DNA of 64,000 bases from Gemmatimonadales bacterium (GTDB lineage: Bacteria > Gemmatimonadota > Gemmatimonadetes > Gemmatimonadales > GWC2-71-9), in assembly GCA_036279355.1 (NCBI GenBank), contig DASUJH010000056.1:1-64000 (forward strand). Direction: 5' to 3'. Each line of letters opens with the position of its first letter. Within the stretch, counting starts at the first letter, position 1. Of this stretch, positions 50,287-58,458 are shown one piece after another. A model generated the notes under the pieces. It was not told where the DNA came from. It did no database searches and saw only the letters and a list, made by a program, of their open reading frames with translations. A program made the position numbers and the translations under genes.

Positions 50287-51231
50287 GTGCTGATCAATCT
50301 GCTGCCGGATTTCCTCGCGGTACTCGACGCCGCGGACCCCGAAGCCGCCTATCAACGCTATCACGACGCGCACCGAGCGGTGCTCGACGCGTACTGGCGC
50401 AACTATGTGCTCGACCCCGACGGCGCGCACGCTGACGAGGTGATCGCGCACGCCTTGCGCGCCCGGCGCGACGACCTGCGCGAGCTGGCCGCGTCGGTCA
50501 ACCTGGTGTCGCTCGCCGAGGAGGCCCTCGCGCAGGCGGAGGCGGTGCTGCGCATCGATCGGCCCTGCGACTGCTATCTGATGGTCGGAATGGGCGGCGC
50601 CAACGCCGGTGAGCTGGTCGTGAACGGCCGCGGCATTGCGTTCGTCTGCCTCGAGCACTTTACCGGCCGCGCCAACGCCGAATCGTACGGCATGGGGCTT
50701 CCGCCCGATCTCATTCCGCTCTGGCTGGCGCACGAGCTGGCGCACGTGGTGCGCTACACCTCGCCGGAGAGCGGGAGCGAGATGCGGCGGCTCGTGTCCG
50801 ACGCGGCCGGTACGTACGACTACTGGCAGACCGGCAGTCGCGCAACGCTGCGCGAGCTTCTCGTCAACGAGGGCCTCGCGGTGCACGCCTCACGCGCCCT
50901 TGCTCCCGGCTTCGATGCCGCCGACTACTTCGGCTACCCTCGGCGCCAGTATCATCGCCTGCGCGAACTGGACGCCTTTCTCCGCCGCGCCGTCGAGCCC
51001 GACCTCGACCGCGCCGCGCTCGGGCTCCGGCTGCGTTATCTCTCCGGCGGCATGAGCCCGGCGGCCCGGCTCGTGAGTGGACGCGTGGTGCCCGAGCGGT
51101 CGGGCTATTACCTGGGATACCGCATGGCCGAGGCGCTGGTGTCGGAGCGCGGCCTTGCCGCTGCCCTCCGGGCGCCGGTCGGCGAGTTCCAGGCGGCCGA
51201 GGATGCCGCGCGAGGCATGCAGACGGCATGA
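50287..51231 (+). CDS. Soluble zinc-protease-like protein with HExxH motif
   Basis: The 314-aa protein starts at GTG (no Shine-Dalgarno; likely leaderless). It carries LWLAHELAHVVRYTSP, an HExxH zincin motif near residues 155-160, and LRELLVNEGLAVHASRAL, where the Glu is a plausible third zinc ligand; the arrangement resembles DUF2268-type putative zinc proteases. No signal peptide or membrane helix is present. CLMVGMG and RGIAFVCLEH form conserved strands. The substrate is unknown. It overlaps the CDGSH gene by 4 bases. Confidence 0.75.
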   Translation: MLINLLPDFLAVLDAADPEAAYQRYHDAHRAVLDAYWRNYVLDPDGAHADEVIAHALRARRDDLRELAASVNLVSLAEEALAQAEAVLRIDRPCDCYLMVGMGGANAGELVVNGRGIAFVCLEHFTGRANAESYGMGLPPDLIPLWLAHELAHVVRYTSPESGSEMRRLVSDAAGTYDYWQTGSRATLRELLVNEGLAVHASRALAPGFDAADYFGYPRRQYHRLRELDAFLRRAVEPDLDRAALGLRLRYLSGGMSPAARLVSGRVVPERSGYYLGYRMAEALVSERGLAAALRAPVGEFQAAEDAARGMQTA

Positions 51232-51467
51232 TCGGAGATGGCGCAATCGAGCGCGCGAGCGATTCCTGCGAGCCCACCGAACCCCGTCCCGTCACCGCCA
51301 CCTGGAAGCCGGCGGGGCCGGTCGTGATCGAAGGCGTGATCGTGGTGCGCAACAACGAAGGCACCGTGCTGACGCCGCCGCCGACCAAGGTACCGGGCCA
51401 GGTGAAGTTCTGCGGGTGCGGCCGCTCCCAGACGAAGCCGTTCTGCGATGGGAGCCACAAGCGATAG
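51228..51467 (+). CDS. CDGSH iron-sulfur domain protein
   Basis: The 79-aa protein ends with FCGCGRSQTKPFCDGSHKR, the CDGSH (mitoNEET-type) signature: three Cys (Cys-x-Cys-x8-9-Cys) and one His bind a labile [2Fe-2S] cluster. The N-terminal part (VVIEGVIVVRNNEGTVL) forms the beta cradle. It probably serves in electron or cluster transfer. The ATG overlaps the preceding stop (ATGA), so it is translated with the HExxH protein. Confidence 0.92.
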   Translation: MIGDGAIERASDSCEPTEPRPVTATWKPAGPVVIEGVIVVRNNEGTVLTPPPTKVPGQVKFCGCGRSQTKPFCDGSHKR

Positions 51468-51494
51468 CGTACGAGCGCGTTGCGCGCCCCCGCC

Positions 51495-52823
51495 TCACTT
51501 GCCCACGCAGAAGCCCGCGAAGACTGCCCCCAGCACTTCCTCCACATCCACCGTTCCGATCAACTCGTCAAGCGCCGAGACCGCCTGGCGCACGTGATGG
51601 GCGGCGAGCACCGGGTCGCCCTCCTGCCGTGCGAGGTGCGGGCGCGCCTCGGCGAGCGCGGTGCGGGCTCGGTCGAGCGCCACGCGGTGACGCTCGCGGG
51701 TGAGCGCGGGCTCGAGGTCGGCGAGGGCGAGTCGATTGCCGAAGATGCGCTCCGCCGCGCGGTGGCGCACGTCGTCGAGGCCCACACCGGTCGGCGCCGA
51801 CACCGCGAGCTCGCCCGCGCCGGCAGGCGCGAGATCCGCCTTGGTGCGCACCACGAGCACGGGCCGCTCGGCCGCGATCGCCGCCTCGTCCGGCGCGAGT
51901 GGGCGGCCCGCTTCGGCGCAGAGGAGCACCAGATCGGCGGCGGCGAGGTAGCGGCGGCTCACTTCGACGCCCAAGCGCTCCACCCCGTCGGACGCATCCC
52001 GGAGACCGGCCGTGTCGGCCAGGCGCACGGGCCAGCCGAGGAAGTCAGTGTGGGCCTCGACGGCGTCACGGGTGGTGCCGGGCACTTCGGTCACAAGAGC
52101 CCGCTCGACGCCGAGCAGCGCGTTGAAGAGCGAGGATTTGCCGACGTTCGGGCGCCCCGCAAAGACCAGCAGCGCGCCTTCGCGGACCCGCTCGCCCGCG
52201 GGCGCGGTGGCAAGCAGGCGGTCGATGTGCCCGGACGCGCCGTCGAGCGCCGCGGCGATTCGCTCGGCCGGCACGGTGCCGTCGTCCTCGCCGGGAAAGT
52301 CGATGTCGTAGCTCAGGAGCGCCTGGACGCCGACGAGGCTCTCGCGGAGTGCCGCAAGCCGGCGGGAGAGGCCGCCCTCGAGTTGGCCGATCGCGGCGCT
52401 GGCCTGTGCCGGCGCGGTCGCGTCGATGAGATCGGCCACCCCTTCGGCTTGGAGGAGGTCGAGCTTGCCGTTCAGGACCGCACGCCGGGTGAATTCGCCG
52501 GCGTGGGCTGGGCGCGCCCCCGCGGAGACGAGGGCCGCCACGAGCTGCGCCGGCGCGGCAAGGCCGCCATGGCACGAAAGCTCGACGAGGTCGTCGCCGG
52601 TATAGCTCGCGGGGCCGGGAAAGACGGTGTAAAGCCCGCGGTCAATGGTGGTTCCATCGGCCGCACGAAAGTCGGCGAGCGTGGCCCGTCGCGCCGGAGC
52701 AACGCGAAACCCATCGATCACGCGCGCGGCAACGTCGAGGGCGCCCCGACCGCTCAGCCGCACGACCGCGAGCGCAGAGCGGCCGGGCGGCGTCGCGAGT
52801 GCCACGATCGGATCGTGAAGCAT
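51495..52823 (-). CDS. mnmE: tRNA modification GTPase MnmE
   Basis: MnmE with MnmG installs carboxymethylaminomethyl groups at wobble U34. The 442-aa protein has the formyl-tetrahydrofolate-binding N domain (DPIVALATPPGRSALAVVRLSG in pieces), a helical domain (GEFTRRAVLNGKLDLLQAEGVADLIDA in pieces), an inserted G domain (FAGRPNVGKSSLFNALLG; TTRDAVE; DTAGLRDASDGVE; TKAD) and the C-terminal FCVGK, where Cys is the catalytic residue. It closes the leftward rpmH operon, 32 bp after yidC. No mnmG is in the window. Confidence 0.96.
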   Translation of the reverse strand: MLHDPIVALATPPGRSALAVVRLSGRGALDVAARVIDGFRVAPARRATLADFRAADGTTIDRGLYTVFPGPASYTGDDLVELSCHGGLAAPAQLVAALVSAGARPAHAGEFTRRAVLNGKLDLLQAEGVADLIDATAPAQASAAIGQLEGGLSRRLAALRESLVGVQALLSYDIDFPGEDDGTVPAERIAAALDGASGHIDRLLATAPAGERVREGALLVFAGRPNVGKSSLFNALLGVERALVTEVPGTTRDAVEAHTDFLGWPVRLADTAGLRDASDGVERLGVEVSRRYLAAADLVLLCAEAGRPLAPDEAAIAAERPVLVVRTKADLAPAGAGELAVSAPTGVGLDDVRHRAAERIFGNRLALADLEPALTRERHRVALDRARTALAEARPHLARQEGDPVLAAHHVRQAVSALDELIGTVDVEEVLGAVFAGFCVGK

Positions 52824-52855
52824 GCCCGTCGCCGGCGTCCCGGGGCCGCGCGCCG

Positions 52856-54661
52856 TCAGCCTCGTCCGCGCGCGCCGCCCGGCTTGGTGCGCACCACCGG
52901 CGCCGGCGCGGGCGGCGGTGTCCGCCGCATCCGCTCGCGGGCGATCAGATACTGCTGGGGAATGCTGGCGATGTTGCTGACGGCGTAGTACAGATTGAGC
53001 CCTGCCGCGAAGTTGACGAACAGCACCGTCATCATCACCGGCATCACGTAGAGCATCGTCTTCATCTGGGGATTCGACTCGATCCCCATCTGCCCCATCT
53101 TGCTCAGCGCGAACATCGAGAGCCCCATCAATAGCGGGATGATGTACAGCGGGTCGGGGCGCGCGAGGTCGGGCAGCCAGAGGAACGGGACGCCGCGCAG
53201 CTCGATCGTGTTCTGGAAGACGAAGTAGAGCGCGAAGAGAATCGGCATCGGGATGAGCATCGGCCAGCAGCCGCCGAGCGGATTCACCCCGTGCTCCTTG
53301 TAGAGCCGGAACATCTCCTGTTGCAAGCGCTGCGGGTCTTCCTTGTACCGCTCCTGCATCTCCTTCACCAGCGGCTGGATGGCCTGCATGGCCATGCTGG
53401 CGCGCATCGCCTTCTGGTTGAGCGGCCAGAGGAGCACGCGCACCAGGATGCCGAAAATGATGATGACGAGCCCGTAGGCGAGCCCCAGGTGCTCGTGCAT
53501 CCAGACCAACAGCCAGCGCACCGGAATTTCGAAGAAGCGGATCAGCGTGCGCACCCCCGGCCAGCCGTAGGGGTTCACGTCGTCGAAGTCGTGGCCGATC
53601 GCGCGGAGGCGGGCATACTCCAGCGGGCCGGTATAGAGCGAGAAGTTGAAGGCGCCGCCCGGCCCTACGGGCAGACTCAACCGGATCGCGGCCGACGTGG
53701 GGTGCTTGCCGGCATCGGGCGGCGCGAGGGCGGTGACACCACTCACGCCCGTGGCACCCGCGGTGCTGTCGAAGGCGAGCACCGCGGTGGTGAAGTACTT
53801 CGATTTCACCGCCACCCACTCGAACGGGCCGCTCAATGTGGTGGGCTCGCCCGGCTTCAGGCTCGAGAAGTTGGTGCGATGCGCCTCGTTCTCCTTGGTG
53901 ACGAGTGCCAGGGCGCGGTGGTTCTCGTTGCTGTCGGCTTCGGTGTTCGTGAGCCCCGGGCCCATGGCGACGAGCAGCATGGCGCCGTTCGGGCCGACCC
54001 CGCTGATGTGCCCCGCGATGTGTACCCGGTAGCTGTCGGGAACGAACGTGTAGGTGAGCTCCACGCCAATGCCTTCGCGGCTCGCGGTGAGCGCGAGGGG
54101 CGTGGGGCCGTTCACGGTGAGTTCCGGCGCGGAGGGGCTGAAGCTCCAGTTGTAGATCGGCAGCGTGTCCCTGCCCTCGACGAGCATCATGCCGAGGAGG
54201 CCGCTCCTGCCCGGCAGGAGCTGCACCGGCTGGCCACGGTCGCCCGGCGCGGTCGAGTTGTAGCGCTTGAGCGTGGCCGTTACGAATCGCGCGCCGCGGG
54301 TGCTGATGCCGTAGGTGTAGAGCGGCGAGCTGACGCGCACGGTGTCGGCCGCGAGGGTGTCCGCCGCGACGGCAGCCGCGGCGGCGCCGGTGTGGGAGGG
54401 TGCGCGCCCGGGCGGCGGGGCAGCGGCCGCGCGTCCCGCGCTCTCGCCTTGCGCGCGCGCGGAGCCGGCGGCCTCCGGCGCGAGGGGCAACGCTCCGGGT
54501 GCCGCGGCCGCGGTGTCTGCCGCCCGCCGAGCCGTGTCGGCCGACGTGGCGCCCGCGGCTGCGTTTGCCGCGGGCTTTTGAGCCGGCCGGCGGAGCAGGA
54601 TGGCCGGCGCGATTGCGATGACCATCATGAGCACGATGGCCCAGACTGCACGACGTTCCAT
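52856..54661 (-). CDS. yidC: Membrane protein insertase YidC
   Basis: The 601-aa protein matches Gram-negative YidC: an N-terminal helix (VWAIVLMMVIAIAPAILLRRP in pieces), a long Ala/Pro-rich linker, a periplasmic beta-supersandwich P1 domain, and a C-terminal 5-helix core with VIIIFGILVRVLLWPLNQKAMRASMAMQAIQP (in parts: RVLLWPLNQKAMRA, the key Arg region), MFRLYKEHGVNPLGGCWPMLIPMPILFALYFVF and LFVNFAAGLNLYYAVSNIASI. It inserts proteins into the inner membrane with or without Sec. It lies 16 bp after yidD. Confidence 0.96.
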   Translation of the reverse strand: MERRAVWAIVLMMVIAIAPAILLRRPAQKPAANAAAGATSADTARRAADTAAAAPGALPLAPEAAGSARAQGESAGRAAAAPPPGRAPSHTGAAAAAVAADTLAADTVRVSSPLYTYGISTRGARFVTATLKRYNSTAPGDRGQPVQLLPGRSGLLGMMLVEGRDTLPIYNWSFSPSAPELTVNGPTPLALTASREGIGVELTYTFVPDSYRVHIAGHISGVGPNGAMLLVAMGPGLTNTEADSNENHRALALVTKENEAHRTNFSSLKPGEPTTLSGPFEWVAVKSKYFTTAVLAFDSTAGATGVSGVTALAPPDAGKHPTSAAIRLSLPVGPGGAFNFSLYTGPLEYARLRAIGHDFDDVNPYGWPGVRTLIRFFEIPVRWLLVWMHEHLGLAYGLVIIIFGILVRVLLWPLNQKAMRASMAMQAIQPLVKEMQERYKEDPQRLQQEMFRLYKEHGVNPLGGCWPMLIPMPILFALYFVFQNTIELRGVPFLWLPDLARPDPLYIIPLLMGLSMFALSKMGQMGIESNPQMKTMLYVMPVMMTVLFVNFAAGLNLYYAVSNIASIPQQYLIARERMRRTPPPAPAPVVRTKPGGARGRG

Positions 54662-54677
54662 CGGTCAGGGCATGGGG

Positions 54678-54953
54678 TCAGGGAACGGGATCATACCCGC
54701 CCGGGTGAAACGGATGGCACCGGGCCACGCGCCGGGCCGCGAGCCACGCACCCTTGATGGCGCCATGGCGCGCGAGGGCCTCGAGCGCGTACTGCGAGCA
54801 GCTCGGCGTGAACCGGCACGCGGGCGGCAAGAGCGGCGAAAGGGTGAGCTGATAGCCACGGATCAATCCCAGGAGCGCCGCGCGGGGCCACTGCCCCACC
54901 CGGTCGAGCCGCCACTCGACGTCGACGCGTGCGGCCCGACGATTGGCGCTCAT
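54678..54953 (-). CDS. yidD: Membrane protein insertion efficiency factor
   Basis: The 91-aa protein has the YidD core: [34 protein letters not shown] with the invariant Cys-x5-Cys ([11 protein letters not shown]), [19 protein letters not shown] and the end HPGGYDPVP. The family assists YidC-dependent insertion and binds the membrane through an amphipathic helix. Its ATG overlaps the rnpA stop (ATGA). The N-terminal 20 residues are Arg-rich and could be shorter in reality. Confidence 0.93.
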   Translation of the reverse strand: MSANRRAARVDVEWRLDRVGQWPRAALLGLIRGYQLTLSPLLPPACRFTPSCSQYALEALARHGAIKGAWLAARRVARCHPFHPGGYDPVP

Positions 54954-55351
54954 TGGCGATCGCCCGGCGCGCGCCGGTCCGCGGCTCGCGCGGCGGCGCG
55001 CAGCGCGCCGCGGGCCGCGGCGCTCCACGCCAGCAGCTCCGCGCGAAGCTCGGCGAAGCTCGCCCCATAGGCCTCGCGCCGCACACGGATCACGAGATCG
55101 CACGGCCCGAGCGTCTGCTGCAGCTCGCGGCGCCAGATCTCCCGGAGCCGGCGCCGCAGACGATTGCGGGCCACTGCGGTCGACCGATGCTTGGCAACGA
55201 TCAGTCCGATCCGCGCGTGGCCCGTCGCATTGTCCATCCAGATCATGTCGAGGTGCTCGCTTCGGCGGCGCCGCCCCTCCGCAAGGCACCGGCGAAGGTC
55301 TGCCGCCCGCGCGAGCCGCCTGGCCCGCGGAAGGCGAGCGTCGGCCGTCAG
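54950..55351 (-). CDS. rnpA: Ribonuclease P protein component
   Basis: RnpA binds RNase P RNA (also encoded in this window) to process pre-tRNA 5-prime ends. The 133-aa product has [21 protein letters not shown], the central helix with [24 protein letters not shown] (RNR motif, in pieces) and [21 protein letters not shown]. No ATG, GTG or TTG lies at a sensible place in frame; I put the start at CTG 55351, overlapping the rpmH stop as CTGA with GGGAG just upstream. The frame remains open across all of rpmH to a GTG at 55552, but that GTG lies within the predicted promoter. Confidence 0.85.
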   Translation of the reverse strand: MTADARLPRARRLARAADLRRCLAEGRRRRSEHLDMIWMDNATGHARIGLIVAKHRSTAVARNRLRRRLREIWRRELQQTLGPCDLVIRVRREAYGASFAELRAELLAWSAAARGALRAAARAADRRAPGDRQ

Positions 55352-55509
55352 GCGCTCCCGTGCTTTGAGGGAATGCGCACGGTGAGCCGCTTGCGGCCCT
55401 TCTTGCGCCGGCGCGACAGCACCGCCCGCCCCCAGCGCGTGGCCATGCGGGCGCGGAAACCGTGCCGGTTGATCCGGCGCTTGTTCCGAGGGCGATACGA
55501 TGGTTTCAT
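55348..55509 (-). CDS. rpmH: 50S ribosomal protein bL34
   Basis: The 53-aa basic protein begins [21 protein letters not shown] and continues [18 protein letters not shown], the universal L34 pattern. It is the first gene of the leftward rpmH-rnpA-yidD-yidC-mnmE operon that flanks dnaA in many bacteria. GGGAGGAC lies upstream of ATG. The stop overlaps the proposed CTG start of rnpA. The C-terminus carries a short extra tail (PSKHGSA). Confidence 0.97.
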   Translation of the reverse strand: MKPSYRPRNKRRINRHGFRARMATRWGRAVLSRRRKKGRKRLTVRIPSKHGSA

Positions 55510-55539
55510 GTCCTGCGCCGTCCTCCCAGTGAGCCCGAA

Positions 55540-55569
55540 AACGTAGCGCCACGAGCAGGGGCGAGTCAA
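55540..55569 (-). promoter_or_regulatory. Candidate rpmH operon promoter
   Basis: Reading leftwards, TTGACT (55569-55564), an 18-nt spacer and TACGTT (55545-55540) place the transcript start near 55533, about 24 nt before the rpmH ATG with its Shine-Dalgarno in between. The GTG at 55552 in the rnpA frame lies inside this promoter and so would not be on the transcript. Confidence 0.55.
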
Positions 55570-55649
55570 GGCGATCAAAAGGCGATTGACTCGCGATTGC
55601 GCGCGTGTGCGGACGCGCATACGGCCCATCGACTCGAAAAAAGGCGTGG

Positions 55650-55678
55650 TTGACTTTTCCACAACCGGCCCGTAGAAT
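55650..55678 (+). promoter_or_regulatory. dnaA promoter with overlapping DnaA box
   Basis: TTGACT (55650-55655), exactly 17 nt and TAGAAT (55673-55678) form a near-consensus promoter about 40 nt before dnaA. TTTTCCACA (55655-55663), one mismatch from the DnaA box TTATCCACA, begins at the last base of the -35 and fills the spacer, so DnaA could repress its own gene. Confidence 0.7.
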
Positions 55679-55718
55679 CGGCTGCCCTTGAAAAATCTCC
55701 TACCATTGCCGAGCATCG

Positions 55719-57104
55719 ATGCAGCTGTCCGCGAAGGAAGCCTGGAAGCGCATCCTCGACGAGGCGCAGCGCGAACTTCCGGCCGATATCATACGTAACT
55801 GGCTCGAGCCCACTGAAGCGATCGCCCTTGAAGAGGGGAACCTGATCGTCGGCGCGCCCGATCAGTTTGCCGCGGAGTGGAACGAAACCAAGCACGCATC
55901 CGTCCTCTCCCGGCTCGCCGAGCCGGTGGTCGGGCGTCCGACCACGATCGTCTTCCGGGTGAACGAAGAGCGCCGCCGCCGCCCCCAGATGGACTTCTTC
56001 GTGCAGACCACCGCCGCCGCGCCCGCCGCCGCGGCCGCCAACACCAGCACGCAGCCGCTCAACGAGCGCTACACCTTCGAGACGTTCGTCATAGGCAAGT
56101 CGAACGAGCTCGCCGCCGCCGCCGCCCACGCCATCGCCGAAGCCCCGGGCAAGACCTACAACCCGCTCTTCATCTACGGCGCCACCGGTCTCGGCAAGAC
56201 CCACTTGATGCAGGCGATCGCCCACGCGCGGCTCACGAAGGCCTCCGATGTCCGCGTGCTCTACGTGGGCGCCGAGCAGTTCCTCAACGAAGTGATTGAG
56301 AGCATCCACAGCCGGACCATGCCCGACTTCCGGCGCCGCTACCGAAGCGAGGTGGATCTCTTCCTGGTGGACGACGTCCACTTCCTCGAGGGCAAGGAGC
56401 AGACGCAGGAAGAGTTCTTTCACACGTTCAACGCATTGCACCAGGCCAACAAGCAGATCGTGCTCACCTCCGACCGCCCGCCCAAGGAGATCCCCGGTCT
56501 CGAGGCCCGGCTGGTGAGCCGCTTCGAGTCCGGCATGGTGGCCGACATCGGCCAGCCCGACCTGGAACACCGCATCGCCATTCTGCGCAAGAAGCAGGAG
56601 CAGGACCACCTGGAATTGACGATCCCGGACGACGTGCTCCGCTTCATCGCCGAACACGTGCGGTCGAACGTCCGGGAGCTCGAGGGGTGCATCATCAAGT
56701 TGCTGCTCTACGCCTCGCTCAAGCACAAGGAGATCGCCATCGAGCTCGCCCGCGAGGCGCTCTCGGACAAAATCCGGCCGGGTGAGGACGGCGCCGACGC
56801 ACGGGCGCGGCCGCTGCCCACGATCCACCGGGTCCAGGAAGTGGTGGCGCGCCGGTGGGGCGTGACCCCGGAAGGCCTCCGCTCCAAGGCGCGGATCAAG
56901 ACGCTCACCGTGCCCCGGCAGATCGCGATGTACCTGGCGCGCGAGCTCTTGCAGATGCAGCTGGTGGAAATCGGGCAAGCCTTCGGCGGGCGGGATCACT
57001 CGACGGTCATTCACAGCGTCGACAAGGTGCAGCGCCAGATGTCGCGCGACCGGAGCTTCCGCGAAAAGATCGAATACGCGCGCCAGGAGTTGTGCGCAGA
57101 GTAA
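55719..57104 (+). CDS. dnaA: Chromosomal replication initiator DnaA
   Basis: The 461-aa AAA+ initiator has domain I ([22 protein letters not shown] in pieces), a short Ala-rich linker (about 93-107), the ATPase with Walker [39 protein letters not shown], Walker [15 protein letters not shown], sensor and arginine-finger region ([13 protein letters not shown]), and domain IV with the DnaA-box reader [15 protein letters not shown]. The linker is shorter than in E. coli. Start at ATG 55719 has only a weak GAG upstream. It is divergent from rpmH; dnaN follows after a 217-bp gap. Confidence 0.98.
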   Translation: MQLSAKEAWKRILDEAQRELPADIIRNWLEPTEAIALEEGNLIVGAPDQFAAEWNETKHASVLSRLAEPVVGRPTTIVFRVNEERRRRPQMDFFVQTTAAAPAAAAANTSTQPLNERYTFETFVIGKSNELAAAAAHAIAEAPGKTYNPLFIYGATGLGKTHLMQAIAHARLTKASDVRVLYVGAEQFLNEVIESIHSRTMPDFRRRYRSEVDLFLVDDVHFLEGKEQTQEEFFHTFNALHQANKQIVLTSDRPPKEIPGLEARLVSRFESGMVADIGQPDLEHRIAILRKKQEQDHLELTIPDDVLRFIAEHVRSNVRELEGCIIKLLLYASLKHKEIAIELAREALSDKIRPGEDGADARARPLPTIHRVQEVVARRWGVTPEGLRSKARIKTLTVPRQIAMYLARELLQMQLVEIGQAFGGRDHSTVIHSVDKVQRQMSRDRSFREKIEYARQELCAE

Positions 57105-57321
57105 TCCCCGTGTGGATGCGCGCGGTGTGGGCGCTCTGGAAGGCGCGGACAACGGCCGCGGCTCTCCGCGCCATACACACCGGATCGACAGCGGGTGAAC
57201 GATGGAGTGGCATGTGCCGCGCGAGCTTGGACCGCGCATCCACATCTCCAGGCCCTCTACTACTGCTGCTAGATATTTCTATTGGTCACGTAGTCTTGTT
57301 TTATAGCGCGCCGAGGAGTGG
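57105..57321. other. oriC: Candidate origin of replication (oriC) between dnaA and dnaN
   Basis: This 217-bp gap holds two inverted DnaA-box-like sequences, TGTGGATGC (57111-57119) and GCATCCACA (57236-57244). After the second come a GC block (57250-57255), the trinucleotide run CTA-CTA-CTG-CTG-CTA (57257-57271; 3-prime-GAT-type trios on the complement) and an AT-rich stretch to about 57305 (GATATTTCTATT, TTGTTTTATA). That order equals the basal unwinding module of bacterial origins. The AT run is striking in a genome this GC-rich. Confidence 0.65.
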
Positions 57322-58455
57322 ATGAAGCTCACCATTACGCGGGAGCAGTTGCAGGAAGGGTTGGTCGCGGTCGCGGCAAGCGTGCCGGCCAAGACGACGC
57401 TGCCCGTGCTGGCCAACATTCTGCTCGAGGCCTCGAAGGACGGGCTCAGGCTGTCGGGCACCGATCTCGACATCGCCGTGAGCACGACAGTGCCGGCGGC
57501 GGTGGATCAGGAAGGCTCCATCACCCTTCCGGCCCGCAAGCTGGTCGAGATCGTGCGCGAGCTGCCGAGCGCCCCCATCCGCCTCGTGGCGAGCGGCGAG
57601 CAGCGGGTCACGATCGAGTGCGGGCGCTCCAAGTTCCGCCTGCTCGGTCTGCCTCGGGAGGAGTTTCCCGCATTCCCCGCGGTCAAGTTCGACGGCGGCT
57701 GGAAGGTGTCGGCGGGCGACCTGCAGAAGCTCATCAGCCACGTCGCCTTTGCTGCGAGCACGGAGGAAAGTCGGCCGATCCTGAACGGCGTGCTCTGGGA
57801 GCTCCGGCCGGAGCGGATGCGGATGGTGGCGACCAACGGCCATCGGCTGGCGCGCATGGACGTACCCGCCGTGACCCAGGTGGGAACCGCGCAGCCGGCG
57901 GCCGGCCAGCAGGCCGATCTCATCGTGCCGCCCAAGGCACTGGAGCAGATCCGGCGTCTCTTCGGGCCCGAGGACGAGGTCGAGATCGCCCGAAGCGACA
58001 ATCATCTCGGCTTCCGCTCCGCGCGCACCCAGATCTTCACCCGGCTCATCGAGGGGCCCTACCCCAATTACGAGCAGGTCATCCCGCGGGAGAACGACAA
58101 GGCCGCCACCGCCGATCGCGCAGCGCTCTCGGCCGCGCTTCGCCGCATGAGCATCGTGGCGAGCGACCAGACCCACCGCATCCGCATGGCCTTCGCGAGC
58201 GGCGCGTGCAAGCTGTCGGTGCAGACGCCGGACCTGGGCGAGGCGCAGGAGGAAGTCACGGTCACCTACGACGGCGATCCGCTCGAGATCGGCTTCAACG
58301 CTTCCTACCTGCTCGAGATCCTGAAGTTCATCCCGACCGACGAAGTGCGGCTCACGTTCAAGGCGCCGGAACGGGCGGCCACCTGCGAACCGGTCGGCTG
58401 GAATGATTCGGCGAGTTTTCTCACCCTCGTGATGCCGCTTCGACTGGTGGACTGA
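57322..58455 (+). CDS. dnaN: DNA polymerase III beta subunit (sliding clamp)
   Basis: The 377-aa protein has three clamp domains, with MKLTITREQLQEGLVAVAAS, TLPVLANILLEAS, GLRLSGTDLDIAVS, the LPAREFPAFP-like PREEFPAFPA block, ESRPILNGVLWEL, VATNGHRLA and the C-terminal SFLTLVMPLRLVD. It forms a ring that tethers polymerase to DNA and binds HolA and MutS through its pocket. GAGGAG precedes ATG. It ends only 3 bp from the convergent lipoprotein gene, leaving no room for a terminator. Confidence 0.97.
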   Translation: MKLTITREQLQEGLVAVAASVPAKTTLPVLANILLEASKDGLRLSGTDLDIAVSTTVPAAVDQEGSITLPARKLVEIVRELPSAPIRLVASGEQRVTIECGRSKFRLLGLPREEFPAFPAVKFDGGWKVSAGDLQKLISHVAFAASTEESRPILNGVLWELRPERMRMVATNGHRLARMDVPAVTQVGTAQPAAGQQADLIVPPKALEQIRRLFGPEDEVEIARSDNHLGFRSARTQIFTRLIEGPYPNYEQVIPRENDKAATADRAALSAALRRMSIVASDQTHRIRMAFASGACKLSVQTPDLGEAQEEVTVTYDGDPLEIGFNASYLLEILKFIPTDEVRLTFKAPERAATCEPVGWNDSASFLTLVMPLRLVD

Positions 58456-58458
58456 CGC

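Noticed and set aside
55352-55552. rnpA starting at GTG 55552, nesting all of rpmH
   Set aside because: The GTG lies within the predicted rpmH promoter and lacks a ribosome site; the encoded extension looks like an off-frame reading of rpmH. It is kept only as a finding to test.
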